DNA of 64,000 nt from Helicobacter sp. (GTDB lineage Bacteria > Campylobacterota > Campylobacteria > Campylobacterales > Helicobacteraceae), in NCBI RefSeq assembly GCF_017502485.1, contig NZ_JAFVUX010000003.1, positions 1 to 64,000 on the forward strand, given 5' to 3'. This document shows positions 35,483 through 44,123 of the stretch, in pieces; position 1 is the stretch's first letter, and each line of letters begins with the position of its first letter. The notes beneath the pieces were generated by a model, which searched no databases, was not told where the DNA came from, and saw nothing but the letters and a program-made list of their open reading frames with translations. The position numbers and the translations under genes are program-made.

Positions 35483-36490
35483 TTAATCTCGCACGATTAC
35501 GGGACTTAGATTGTGCGACTTGGCGAAGTCTTGTGCTTCTTCTTCACTTTGGAATCCTTGCAAAAAGACCCGATATAAGCCATCTTGCTCTTTGATGCGC
35601 GCATTATAGTCTGTATCGCTGTATTTTTGCTTAGTAGATTCTGCACCATTTTTTTGCTTAAACACTCCTAGCTGTAGCGAAAACGACCCACCAGAGACTG
35701 ATTGACTCTCGCTATCACCTACTTCAAATTCATCTTGGATCGCCTCATTTGAGACACTAAGGGAGTTTTGGTAGTGCTTATCGACTTTCCCACCAAAACC
35801 TATGACTTCTATACGCACTTTTGCTGTGCCTTTTTGAACCATATCAATGTCTTTTGCCGCGGCATTAGAGAGATCGATAATGCGCCCATCGACAAAAGGA
35901 CCACGATCATTGATACGCACAATGGTTGTCTTGCCATTGTCTTTATTAAAGACTTTTACAATAGTATTCATTGGTAGAGTTTTGCTAGCAGCAGTGTGGG
36001 CGTGCATATTGTAAGTCTCACCATTTGAGGTAGCTTTGGCGTGGAAGTTTGGACCATACCAGCTAGCAATACCATCAAAGGTTTTACCTACTTTCACTTG
36101 TGTGGGGTAATACCACTTCCCAGCGATTTGGTAAGGGCGCATAGTCGCGCGCTGGATTGCTTCACTCTCTCGCATACCACGCAAAAGTGAGGCATTATTC
36201 CCGCTAAAGCTATCACTTGGGGCATTGCTCGCACTAAAATTACTGCCGGATTTACCATTTTTACCAAGGCTAAAGACATCGCCATCAAAGGTTTGGTTGA
36301 TATAGTTTGGCGTAAGTGCGCTTGTGGAGCGATATGACTGCAGAGAATCATAATCGCTAAAAGCTCCAATACCCCCGCTATACACGCTTTCGTTTGCACA
36401 ACCCACTATAAATACCGCGACAATGCCCATCAAAGCCCATGTAACGCCTAGGAGAGTGAAAATATTATGGTAGGGTCGTTGGGCTTGCAT
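35483..36490 (-). CDS. rlpA: RlpA-like lipoprotein with SPOR domain
   Basis: A 335-residue protein with an N-terminal hydrophobic signal and lipobox (IVGC, Cys31), a Ser/Asn-rich linker (40-120), a double-psi beta-barrel RlpA domain (about 130-235; FDGIASWYGPNFHAKATSNG, INDRGPFVDGRIIDLS) and a C-terminal SPOR domain (about 265-335). RlpA cuts naked glycan strands at the division septum, where SPOR binds. It lies 1 base after mltD, as in H. pylori HP1571-HP1572. Confidence 0.88.
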   Translation of the reverse strand: MQAQRPYHNIFTLLGVTWALMGIVAVFIVGCANESVYSGGIGAFSDYDSLQSYRSTSALTPNYINQTFDGDVFSLGKNGKSGSNFSASNAPSDSFSGNNASLLRGMRESEAIQRATMRPYQIAGKWYYPTQVKVGKTFDGIASWYGPNFHAKATSNGETYNMHAHTAASKTLPMNTIVKVFNKDNGKTTIVRINDRGPFVDGRIIDLSNAAAKDIDMVQKGTAKVRIEVIGFGGKVDKHYQNSLSVSNEAIQDEFEVGDSESQSVSGGSFSLQLGVFKQKNGAESTKQKYSDTDYNARIKEQDGLYRVFLQGFQSEEEAQDFAKSHNLSPVIVRD

Positions 36491-36491
36491 T

Positions 36492-37649
36492 TTAATTTTG
36501 CGTGATTTTTTGTAGTATGGGGATTATGATTTTTTGGTTAGCAAAAATTGTTTGCTTGCTGGAGAAGTTGTTGCTAAGCTTTAGTTCTTCCATACTTATG
36601 CCGTATTTTTTAGCAATAGAAGCAAGACTCTCGCCTTTTTTGACTTTATGAAAGATAAAGTTTGCAGTGGCAACGGTGTGTGGGTTGAAGTTTTGCTTGA
36701 AGTATGCGAGCCTGTCATAAGGGATATAAATGGCGTATTGCTTGCTTGATTGTGGGAGAAAATTGTAAGTTAGGTGGCGGTTGTATTTCTTAATGTCAGC
36801 TAGGCTCATTCCAGCACTTGCTGCGATACTTGCAAGCAGTGTGCCGCCCTTTACCTGCACTTGGGCTAGTGTGTCAAACGCGCCTCGATTTAGGAGATAC
36901 TCTCTATTAACAGATTGCATTTTTTGTGTATTGCTAAAGGCTAGGGACATACTTAAAATCGTGCGGATATATTGGCGTGTCTCGCCGGGGAGATATTTTT
37001 CCTGCTCATCAAGTAGCACTTCTAGCTTGCTACTGCCAGCACGCTCAATTGCTTTTTTGAGTCGCCCAAGTCCGCAGTTATACGCCATTGCTGCGAGATA
37101 CCACTCTCCTGTGGCATTGTAGAGAAACTGCAAATATTTAATGGCTGCTTGCGTGCTTTTTATAGGGTCTCTGCGTTCATCGATATAGTCGTTAATCACA
37201 AGTCCTAAGTCTTTAGCGGTATAGGGCATAAACTGCCAAATCCCTACCGCGCGCTTTTTGCTGTATGCTCTTGATGAGAAGCCAGACTCTGCCATCGCTA
37301 GGAACAAAAATTCTTGTGGAATCCCCGCTTGCACGATCATTGAGCGGATAATGGGGATAAACTCATAGCTTGCATCAAACTGCTGCACAAAGCGTGTCCA
37401 GCGCGTATCAGTGCTGGTGGATTGCAAAATAGCGTTAGTTTGCAAGGTGTTTAAAAACTCCACGCCAACACCTAGAGAATGCAGCGTAGAAGCAGTGTGA
37501 TTGTCAGGTATAAAGCCTCCTGCTTGCACACTTGTAAGCAAACTTGCTAATAAGAGCCCCTTGGCAAAGTTCTTGCGTGCCTGCGTTTTAGCAGTGGTCA
37601 TACAATTGCGCATATTTGTGCGTTGCAATAGTGGTGATGAAAGCGACAC
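36492..37649 (-). CDS. mltD: Membrane-bound lytic murein transglycosylase D (MltD-like)
   Basis: A 385-residue enzyme with a signal sequence, an SLT lysozyme-like domain (catalytic Glu in AMAESGFSSRAYSKKRAVG, GIWQFM, AAMAYNCG) and a C-terminal LysM domain (VKKGESLASIAKKYGI, about 335-380). It cleaves peptidoglycan to anhydro-muropeptides. The GTG at 37649 has AAGGAG eight bases upstream; an ATG 12 codons later is the alternative. Corresponds to H. pylori HP1572. Confidence 0.9.
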   Translation of the reverse strand: MSLSSPLLQRTNMRNCMTTAKTQARKNFAKGLLLASLLTSVQAGGFIPDNHTASTLHSLGVGVEFLNTLQTNAILQSTSTDTRWTRFVQQFDASYEFIPIIRSMIVQAGIPQEFLFLAMAESGFSSRAYSKKRAVGIWQFMPYTAKDLGLVINDYIDERRDPIKSTQAAIKYLQFLYNATGEWYLAAMAYNCGLGRLKKAIERAGSSKLEVLLDEQEKYLPGETRQYIRTILSMSLAFSNTQKMQSVNREYLLNRGAFDTLAQVQVKGGTLLASIAASAGMSLADIKKYNRHLTYNFLPQSSKQYAIYIPYDRLAYFKQNFNPHTVATANFIFHKVKKGESLASIAKKYGISMEELKLSNNFSSKQTIFANQKIIIPILQKITQN

Positions 37650-37774
37650 GCTCTACTCCTTACATTTTAGAAAGACTAGAATCTTATAGGTTTCAATGGA
37701 TTTGGTGATTAAAAAAGTTGCGATTATAGCAGATTTTCTAGCGATCATAATACCCATTACCTAAATCTTGCGCC

Positions 37775-38572
37775 CTAGCTTGTGCTAATGGCAAAGAGTG
37801 TGTGAGCATTATTGGTGCTTATTGTTGCTAGCTGTTCTTGTGTAGTTGATAGAATCTCAGCAACTCTTTGGGCAATTAGTGGGATATATTCTGGGCTATT
37901 GCGTTGCCCTCTGTGTGGGTGGGGCGTGAGATAGGGTGCATCAGTTTCTAGCACGATGCGCTCCAGAGGGATTTTGGGCAACACCTCTACAAGCCGTCTA
38001 GCATTTTTAAATGTCGCCACCCCGCCAATGCCATAATAGAATCTATCACTAAGTTTTAGCAAAATTTCATCAGCATTATAGCAGTGCAAAACTCCGCGCG
38101 CCTTTGGGTACTGGGATAGAATCTCATAGGCATCATTGCTGGATTCTCTTATATGCACAATCAGTGGCAAATCCCGCGTTATCGCCTGCTCAATATGTGT
38201 GATAAAAACTTCTGTTTGGTTGTGTTTTTGCTCTTGCTTTGGAAAAGAGTCTAAGAAGTGGTAATAATCTAGCCCGCACTCACCTATAGCTACGCATTTT
38301 GGCTCATCAAGCAGACTGAAACACTCTTGCAAGGTAGTGTGGTTTGTATTAGCATTGCTGTGGCTAATCTCGCAAGGGTGTAGCCCGCAAGCAAAGTAAA
38401 TATGCGGATACTGCGTGGCTATCTTTCTTGCGCGCGCAAGTGTATCAGGGCTAGCAGCTGGGATAATACACCCCTTTACCCCTAGTTTTTGCGCGCGTTC
38501 TACAACTTCATCTAAATCCGTTTCATAACGCTCATCATCAAGGTGGCAATGTGTATCGATAAATATTGACAT
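37775..38572 (-). CDS. tatD: TatD-family metal-dependent DNase
   Basis: A 265-residue TIM-barrel hydrolase with the metal motifs DTHCHLDD, GECGLDYYH, HIRES, HCYN and ETDAPYL. TatD proteins are 3'-5' exonucleases involved in DNA quality control; they are not part of Tat export. The ATG at 38572 gives the conserved MSIFIDTHCHL; the open frame runs 11 codons further without a better start. Matches H. pylori HP1573. Confidence 0.88.
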   Translation of the reverse strand: MSIFIDTHCHLDDERYETDLDEVVERAQKLGVKGCIIPAASPDTLARARKIATQYPHIYFACGLHPCEISHSNANTNHTTLQECFSLLDEPKCVAIGECGLDYYHFLDSFPKQEQKHNQTEVFITHIEQAITRDLPLIVHIRESSNDAYEILSQYPKARGVLHCYNADEILLKLSDRFYYGIGGVATFKNARRLVEVLPKIPLERIVLETDAPYLTPHPHRGQRNSPEYIPLIAQRVAEILSTTQEQLATISTNNAHTLFAISTS

Positions 38573-38667
38573 TATAGATTCTTTTAGCATAAGTTTTAGG
38601 CACATTGTATCCTAAAGATTCTTGTAATGCTACATCATAGGCTAATGCCTTGCATACAAAGTTTTGC

Positions 38668-38673
38668 TACAAT
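38668..38673 (+). promoter_or_regulatory. Extended -10 box for ribE
   Basis: TGCTACAAT is an extended -10 box, about 40 bases before the ribE ATG. No FMN riboswitch structure is recognisable. Confidence 0.5.
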
Positions 38674-38713
38674 GCGCACTATGTCTTAATAATCATAATT
38701 AACAGGATTTGGG

Positions 38714-39367
38714 ATGTTTAGTGGATTGGTGCGAGAGATCGCAAAGGTGCGTGCGCTAGAGAATAATATTTTGCGACTTGAGAGTACATATACACCGCAA
38801 ATTGGTGATAGTATCGCAGTAAATGGTATGTGCCTAACGGCAATAACACTCCATAGCGATGGATTCTCCCTAGAGATTTCTAAGCACTCTGCACAAAGTG
38901 TCGCCATAGAAAACTACACGAAATTTGTGCATATTGAGCCAGCGTTGCGGGCGGACTCTCGGCTAGATGGGCATTTTGTGCAGGGGCATATTGATAGTAT
39001 TGGCACAATTACTGCCATAGATTCTCACGCGAACCAAACACTCTTTACCATCGCAGTAGATGAGCGCACACTAGGGCTTGTGATCCCACAAGGCTCAATC
39101 ACAATCGATGGCATTAGTCTAACGATTTCTAGCGTGGGGGAGAGAGCTTTTACACTGACTATCATTCCCCACACAATGCAAAATACTCTATTTTCCAGCT
39201 ATAAGGTAGGTAGGCGTGTAAATATTGAGACAGATGTCCTCGTGCGCTCAGTTGCGCATATTCTTGCTAAAATGAGCAATGCAGAATCTATGCGCGCTTT
39301 TGCTAGATCTATCATAAGTCCAGTGCCAAACTGGAGCGAGCTTGATGATATTGTCCTGAGGTATTAA
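38714..39367 (+). CDS. ribE: Riboflavin synthase alpha subunit
   Basis: A 217-residue protein of two lumazine-binding repeats. The N-terminal repeat has MFSGLVREI and GDSIAVNGMCLTA; the second has GHFVQGHID and ITIDGISLTI. It dismutates two 6,7-dimethyl-8-ribityllumazine into riboflavin. An ATG start after GGATTTGGG; the next gene begins 5 bases after its stop. Named ribC in H. pylori (HP1574). Confidence 0.92.
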   Translation: MFSGLVREIAKVRALENNILRLESTYTPQIGDSIAVNGMCLTAITLHSDGFSLEISKHSAQSVAIENYTKFVHIEPALRADSRLDGHFVQGHIDSIGTITAIDSHANQTLFTIAVDERTLGLVIPQGSITIDGISLTISSVGERAFTLTIIPHTMQNTLFSSYKVGRRVNIETDVLVRSVAHILAKMSNAESMRAFARSIISPVPNWSELDDIVLRY

Positions 39368-39372
39368 AGCAT

Positions 39373-39639
39373 ATGCAAAAGGCAGTAGCTCTAGCCTATG
39401 ATGTCAAGCAAGATAACGCACCAAGGGTGCTAGCAAGTGGTAAGGGTACTATCGCAGAAAAGATTATCGCCAAAGCCAAAGAATATGATGTCCCACTCTT
39501 TGCCAATGATGAGCTAGTGGATATGCTTTTGCAAGTGGAGATTGAGAGTGAGATTCCAGCAGAGCTGTATGAAGCAGTTGTGCGGGTCTTTGTTTGGCTT
39601 AATCGCCTAGAGTCTAATGCCCAGCTAAGTCGCACATAG
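39373..39639 (+). CDS. flhX: FlhB C-terminal paralogue FlhX
   Basis: An 88-residue protein matching only the cytoplasmic C-terminal part of FlhB-type export switches (KAVALAYDVKQDNAPRVLAS, LFANDELVDMLL). It lacks the membrane domain and the autocleavage NPTH. In H. pylori (HP1575) and Campylobacter the homologue can replace the cleaved FlhB C-terminal fragment in flagellar export. It follows ribE by 5 bases, the same order as H. pylori. Confidence 0.85.
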   Translation: MQKAVALAYDVKQDNAPRVLASGKGTIAEKIIAKAKEYDVPLFANDELVDMLLQVEIESEIPAELYEAVVRVFVWLNRLESNAQLSRT

Positions 39640-39649
39640 TGGAGTTTTT

Positions 39650-40270
39650 ATGCAGGCGGTGAGATTCTTGGGACTTGTTGCTTGTATCGCTATTTGTAGC
39701 GCGTATTTGCAAGGTTGCTTCTTGCAGGATTTTAATAAGCAAGCCCGCCAAGAAGGTTATAATGCATTTTCATCAAAAAAACCTTCGAGCAATCCCACAG
39801 ACTTTGCAAAAAAAGCAGAATCTATGCGCGAAAAAGCGTTAAAGCAGGGTGCGAAGGATTCTAGGAGGGTGGAATCTAGCGCACTTGGCGCACTTTTGTC
39901 TCAGCAAAAGCAGTGGAAATCAACTCCCTATGTCTCTGGTGGTGCGAAAAAGAGTGGTGCAGATTGTAGTGGCTTTGTGCAAAGTGTTTTTAGCGAGAGC
40001 TTTTCTGTGCAGCTCCCTCGCACCACGATTGATCAAATGAAAGGTGGTAAGAAACTGGGTGGTAAGCAGGTGAACCGGAGCAAGCTACGCACAGGGGATT
40101 TGGTGTTTTTTAAAACAGGGCGAGGCGCACTTGGCTATCATGTGGGGATTTATCTTGAAAATGGAGAGTTCTTGCACCTATCGGCAAAAGGTGGCGCGAA
40201 AATTGCTAGCTTGTCTAATAGCTATTGGTCTCCTAAGTTTATCAAAGCTGTGCGCTATGATATGCCCTAG
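39650..40270 (+). CDS. NlpC/P60 family lipoprotein
   Basis: A 206-residue lipoprotein. The signal peptide ends in a lipobox LQGC (Cys23). A Lys/Ser-rich linker carries word-derived stretches (AESMREKA, DSRRVESSALG). The NlpC/P60 domain has the Cys-His-His triad in GADCSGFV, GYHVGIY and FLHLSAKG. The family cleaves peptide stems of peptidoglycan; target bond here is not known. Close to flhX (10 bases) and to the TolC-like gene (18 bases). Confidence 0.88.
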   Translation: MQAVRFLGLVACIAICSAYLQGCFLQDFNKQARQEGYNAFSSKKPSSNPTDFAKKAESMREKALKQGAKDSRRVESSALGALLSQQKQWKSTPYVSGGAKKSGADCSGFVQSVFSESFSVQLPRTTIDQMKGGKKLGGKQVNRSKLRTGDLVFFKTGRGALGYHVGIYLENGEFLHLSAKGGAKIASLSNSYWSPKFIKAVRYDMP

Positions 40271-40288
40271 AATGTGCAAGGATAATGT

Positions 40289-41530
40289 TTGAGAGTGTTT
40301 AGAGGTTTGTGTCTCTATGTAGTTTGTGGTTATGTGGCTTTAAGTGCGCTATCTTTAGAAGAAGCAATCAGTAAGGCTCTGCGCCACTCGGCTAAAGTGC
40401 AAAGCCAGATGAACTATGCCTATGCTGCTACTTACAACAAATACTCCACTTATGCCAACTTCTTGCCCACGCTTAGTAGTGGCTACACATATAGCTACAA
40501 TGCTCCAAGTCTCTCGCCACACTATTCTTTAAACGACATAAACTTAAGTGCGAGTATGAATCTCTTCCGCGGTTTTAAGGACTACTTGACCACTGCAGAA
40601 TCTAAGCAGAATCTTAGTCGCCAGCAGTTTTTGCTTCATAGTGCTAAAGCAGATGTAGTCCTAAACACTCGACTTGCTTATATCAAAATTTTGCAGAGCA
40701 AAGCCCTGCTAAACACTGCGCAAGAGTCTGCACGCTTGCTCAATGAACAACTTAAAAAGGCGAACTCCTTCTACCAGCAAGGCTTGCGCGCTAAAAATGA
40801 AGTGCTCACAATGCAGCTACAACTCTCCAATGCGAATATTTCACTAGAAAATGCCAAGATGAATCTTGCTTACGCGCTCAATGAGCTAGAAAATCTCCTT
40901 GGGGAGAAGGTAGAAGTAGGGCAGATAGAAGAGATACAAAAGGTGCATCTACATCAATACGATAGGGCAAGCCTAATCGCCCAGATTCTAGAGCGCAATC
41001 CTGATTACCTTCTAGTCAAGTCCCAAGCAAAATCCGCGCAGATAACATTCCAAATGACAAAGGCGCAGTTTCTCCCTCAGCTTGATATAACAGGCATTAA
41101 GCATTGGTATATCGATGGCGCAGGCAAGGCAAACAACTACTACGGCTTACAATCGCAAGTGCGATTAAACTTCACGCTCAATCTTTTCAATGGCTTACGC
41201 GACGGCTTTGCCTATCAGGTTAAAAAGTATGATATGTATGCTCTTAGGCAAAATCTCGTGCAGTATGAGCGCAATGCTGCTTTGCAAATTGATGGGCTTT
41301 TGCGTGATTATGCTAATGCCAAGCATCAGCTCACCATCTCTCAAAGCTCTTTGCATCAAGCTAAAGAAAACTACATTATCACAAACAACCGCTACTTGCA
41401 GAATCTCTCCACTTATACTGAGCTAATCAACGCCCAACTATTGCTTACAACAATGCAGACAAACATCAACCAAGCGCGCTATAATATCGTAAGTATTCAG
41501 TCTAGAATCGAGCGTCTAACTAACCCTTAA
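40289..41530 (+). CDS. TolC-like outer membrane efflux protein
   Basis: A 413-residue protein with a signal peptide (VVCGYVALSALS) and two OEP repeats rich in coiled coil (SLEEAISKALRHSAKVQSQ; later LSLQL-type helices). TolC-type trimers form the outer-membrane exit duct of efflux pumps and type I secretion. The likely start is TTG at 40289, six bases after AAGGA; a GTG at 40295 is possible. No inner-membrane pump or adaptor gene is adjacent, so the partner is unknown. Confidence 0.82.
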   Translation: MRVFRGLCLYVVCGYVALSALSLEEAISKALRHSAKVQSQMNYAYAATYNKYSTYANFLPTLSSGYTYSYNAPSLSPHYSLNDINLSASMNLFRGFKDYLTTAESKQNLSRQQFLLHSAKADVVLNTRLAYIKILQSKALLNTAQESARLLNEQLKKANSFYQQGLRAKNEVLTMQLQLSNANISLENAKMNLAYALNELENLLGEKVEVGQIEEIQKVHLHQYDRASLIAQILERNPDYLLVKSQAKSAQITFQMTKAQFLPQLDITGIKHWYIDGAGKANNYYGLQSQVRLNFTLNLFNGLRDGFAYQVKKYDMYALRQNLVQYERNAALQIDGLLRDYANAKHQLTISQSSLHQAKENYIITNNRYLQNLSTYTELINAQLLLTTMQTNINQARYNIVSIQSRIERLTNP

Positions 41531-41593
41531 AGTAGATTCTAGCCCCACTTGCTATTTGTGGCAAGGTGAGCCAAACTAGAGCAAAGGCTTTCT

Positions 41594-42499
41594 ATGCTTA
41601 CGATAATCAAACACAATCTTGGCGTGTATTTTATGGTGCTCGCCTGCTTAGAGTTTGCCCTAATTGGTGCTTGTGCGAAGATTTTGAGCGAAGATGGACT
41701 TCCTAGCATTGAGATTATGTTTTTCCGCAATGCTCTTGGGACACTTTTTATGTTTTATCTCTTGCGCAAAGTTAAGGTCCATAAAGATGGTGGGCATTTT
41801 CTCTTGTTACTTTTTCGCGGATTAGCTGGGACAATCTCTTTGTATTTGTTTTTTTATAATATTGCACATATTTCACTTGGTGGGGCATTTGCTTTCCAAA
41901 AGATCTCCCCCATTTTTATTACACTTATTGCGTTTTTTCTCTTCAAAGAAAACATAGGACTAAGGGGCTGGCTTGGGATTTTCATCGCATTTTCTGGGGT
42001 GCTTTGCATCTTCCAGCCTTTTGATTCTAGCCTTGCACAAGTTGATAGCAAAAATGCCCTGCTTGGTATTGTCAGTGGGTTTTTCGCTGCACTTGCACTC
42101 ATTAGTGTGCGCGGACTGCGCAATTTCTACCCCGCAGAGTATATTGCTTTTTCATTTATTGCTATTGGGACGATTCTGCCGTTTTTCTCTATGTTTATTG
42201 GGGTGTTTTACGCACCTAGCGGGGCGGACTTTTTTATCGCGCCATTTGTTATGCCAAGTGCGAAATCGTGGATTTTTATAGGCATTATGGGGGCTATTGG
42301 CGTGCTTTATCAAATCCACATTACCAAAAGCTATGGCGTAGCAAAAAAGGCAGGGGTAGTTGCAGGGGTGAGCTACCTTGATGTGGTGTTTTCTGTGTTG
42401 ATTGGTGTGGTGTTTGATGGTTTCCCTAGCACGCTAATGCTTCTTGGTATTGGGGCGATTGTCTTTGGGGGGTTGATTTTGGTGTTTAGGAAATTATAG
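41594..42499 (+). CDS. EamA/DMT-family transporter
   Basis: A 301-residue protein with about ten transmembrane helices in two EamA repeats (FALIGACAKILSEDGLPS...FFRNALGTLFMFY and the second half starting around GIVSGFFAALALISVRGLR). Drug/metabolite transporters of this family export or import metabolites; the substrate cannot be told. Single gene between the TolC-like gene and thrB. Confidence 0.85.
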   Translation: MLTIIKHNLGVYFMVLACLEFALIGACAKILSEDGLPSIEIMFFRNALGTLFMFYLLRKVKVHKDGGHFLLLLFRGLAGTISLYLFFYNIAHISLGGAFAFQKISPIFITLIAFFLFKENIGLRGWLGIFIAFSGVLCIFQPFDSSLAQVDSKNALLGIVSGFFAALALISVRGLRNFYPAEYIAFSFIAIGTILPFFSMFIGVFYAPSGADFFIAPFVMPSAKSWIFIGIMGAIGVLYQIHITKSYGVAKKAGVVAGVSYLDVVFSVLIGVVFDGFPSTLMLLGIGAIVFGGLILVFRKL

Positions 42500-42529
42500 C
42501 CTTTGCTATAATAGGGCAAAAACAAAGGC
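42499..42529 (+). promoter_or_regulatory. thrB extended -10 box enclosed in an inverted repeat
   Basis: TGCTATAAT (TATAAT at 42507-42512) lies 24 bases before the thrB ATG. It is flanked by GCCTTTG (42499-42505) and CAAAGGC (42523-42529), perfectly complementary arms. The pair could be an operator, or a weak terminator for the transporter gene. Confidence 0.5.
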
Positions 42530-42535
42530 GGTCGT

Positions 42536-43438
42536 ATGATTCTTAGTGTCCCAGCTACAAGTGCCAACCTTGGACCCGGGCTTGATGTACTTGGGCTTAG
42601 CTTAGATTTTCGCAATGAGTTTCATATCACTCAAGCGCGTAAAAGTAGCGTAGAGATCTATGGAGAGGGGCAGGGGGTGCAGCGGTTTTTGGAGGATAAT
42701 ATGTTTGTAAAGATTTTTCGCAAGACTTTAGAGCAGCTGCAAGGTGGTGCTGGGGAGTTTCGCTTTGAGTTTTATAACAAAATCCCTGTGTCAAGAGGTA
42801 TGGGCTCTAGTTCGGCGGTGATTGTAGGAGCGATTGCAGCAGCCTATAAGGTCGCAAATGTTCCCATCGATAAGCAAGGGATAATAGAGCAGGCTCTAGC
42901 GTATGAGCCACACCCTGATAATATCGCACCCGCGACTTTTGGAGGTTTTACAATCTCTATGCTAGGGGGCAGAGCGGATTCTGGCAAGGTATTTTCTATT
43001 AAGCACACTATGCCTGCATATTTGCGTGCAGTAATGGTGATCCCCAACCGCTCCATTTCTACGAAGTATTCTCGCCAAAGTCTGCCTAAAAAATACACCA
43101 GCTATGATGTCATCTACAATATGTCGCATACAAGTGTTCTAAGCGCGGCGATTATGCAAGAAAGATGGGATTTACTAAGGCTTGCTAGTAGAGATAAGCT
43201 CCACCAAGAGCGTAGGATGCGCCAATATCCTGTGCTTTTTAGCGTGCAAAAGTGCGCGCTAGAAAATGGTGCGCTAATGAGCACGCTTTCAGGTAGCGGG
43301 AGTAGTTTTTTTAATCTCTGCTTAGAGAGCGATATGAGCCACTTGCTCCAAGCCTTGCAAGATAGATTCCAGCACTTTCGTGTGATCCCTATGCGGCTTG
43401 ATAATGGTGGGCTAATCTTTAGCGATGAGAAGATATAG
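42536..43438 (+). CDS. thrB: Homoserine kinase
   Basis: A 300-residue GHMP kinase; the ATP loop is PVSRGMGSSSAVIVGA (about 85-100), with ATSANLGPGLDVLG at the N-terminus and STLSGSGSSFF near the end. It makes O-phosphohomoserine on the way to threonine, the substrate of IlvA in this window. AAAGGCGG precedes the ATG. Confidence 0.93.
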   Translation: MILSVPATSANLGPGLDVLGLSLDFRNEFHITQARKSSVEIYGEGQGVQRFLEDNMFVKIFRKTLEQLQGGAGEFRFEFYNKIPVSRGMGSSSAVIVGAIAAAYKVANVPIDKQGIIEQALAYEPHPDNIAPATFGGFTISMLGGRADSGKVFSIKHTMPAYLRAVMVIPNRSISTKYSRQSLPKKYTSYDVIYNMSHTSVLSAAIMQERWDLLRLASRDKLHQERRMRQYPVLFSVQKCALENGALMSTLSGSGSSFFNLCLESDMSHLLQALQDRFQHFRVIPMRLDNGGLIFSDEKI

Positions 43439-43447
43439 GGCTAGATT

Positions 43448-43753
43448 CTAGCTTTTGTTGAATGGATTGATCTCGCCAAGTAGGTTGAGTGCTTGAGAGC
43501 GTTTGTTACTCTCCACACTTTTATGGGCATCGTTTAGAGCGGAGATAAGTAGAATCTGCAGTGATTCTTTATCCTCTAGCAAAGAATCATCAATACTAAT
43601 ATCAACCACTTCTCCAGCACCATTCATACTAACCCCCACAAGCCCTCCTCCGCTTTTGGCTGTGATAATAGAGTCTTGTGCGCTAGATTCTAGCTCTTTG
43701 ATCTGCTCTTGCATCGTGTTTAACAGGGATTGAAACTGATTTATATCAAACAT
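43448..43753 (-). CDS. YbaB/EbfC nucleoid-associated protein
   Basis: A 101-residue protein with the YbaB features: an N-terminal helix ([20 protein letters not shown]) and the core [20 protein letters not shown]. These small dimers bind DNA and shape the nucleoid. H. pylori HP0035 has the same neighbour, panD (HP0034). A perfect copy of the recurrent word (43683) reads Leu-Glu-Ser-Ser in the helix linker. Confidence 0.85.
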   Translation of the reverse strand: MFDINQFQSLLNTMQEQIKELESSAQDSIITAKSGGGLVGVSMNGAGEVVDISIDDSLLEDKESLQILLISALNDAHKSVESNKRSQALNLLGEINPFNKS

Positions 43754-43761
43754 TCTTGCTC

Positions 43762-44115
43762 CTATTGTTGTAATAAGTGATTGTTTTCATCGACAAAGGC
43801 GATTTTTGGCTTATGGGCTTTGGCTTCATCTGCTTCCATACTTGCATAAGCGATGATAATTACCACATCACCTACGCAAGCAAGCCTAGCAGCCGCACCA
43901 TTTATACATACCATTCCGCTACCACTCTCCCCTAGCATTACATAAGTGCTAAATCTTGCGCCATTATTGACATTGACTACATCAACTTTCATACCTTCAA
44001 GCAACCCCACTGCCTTACATAGCTGCTTATCAATGGTGATAGAGCCGACATAGTTGATATTAGCATCACTCACACGAGCGCGATGGATTTTGGCATAGAG
44101 CATTTCAAAGTGCAT
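43762..44115 (-). CDS. panD: Aspartate 1-decarboxylase (pyruvoyl enzyme)
   Basis: A 117-residue proenzyme. Self-cleavage between Gly24 and Ser25 in NYVGSITID creates the pyruvoyl group. The catalytic [18 protein letters not shown] and [17 protein letters not shown] are conserved. It makes beta-alanine for pantothenate and CoA. It lies 8 bases from both ybaB and hydE, so it likely shares the hyd transcript end. Confidence 0.95.
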   Translation of the reverse strand: MHFEMLYAKIHRARVSDANINYVGSITIDKQLCKAVGLLEGMKVDVVNVNNGARFSTYVMLGESGSGMVCINGAAARLACVGDVVIIIAYASMEADEAKAHKPKIAFVDENNHLLQQ

Positions 44116-44123
44116 AGATCCTC

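Noticed and set aside
38606-38713. FMN riboswitch before ribE
   Set aside because: The gap is about 100 bases, too short, and none of the conserved RFN helices are seen.
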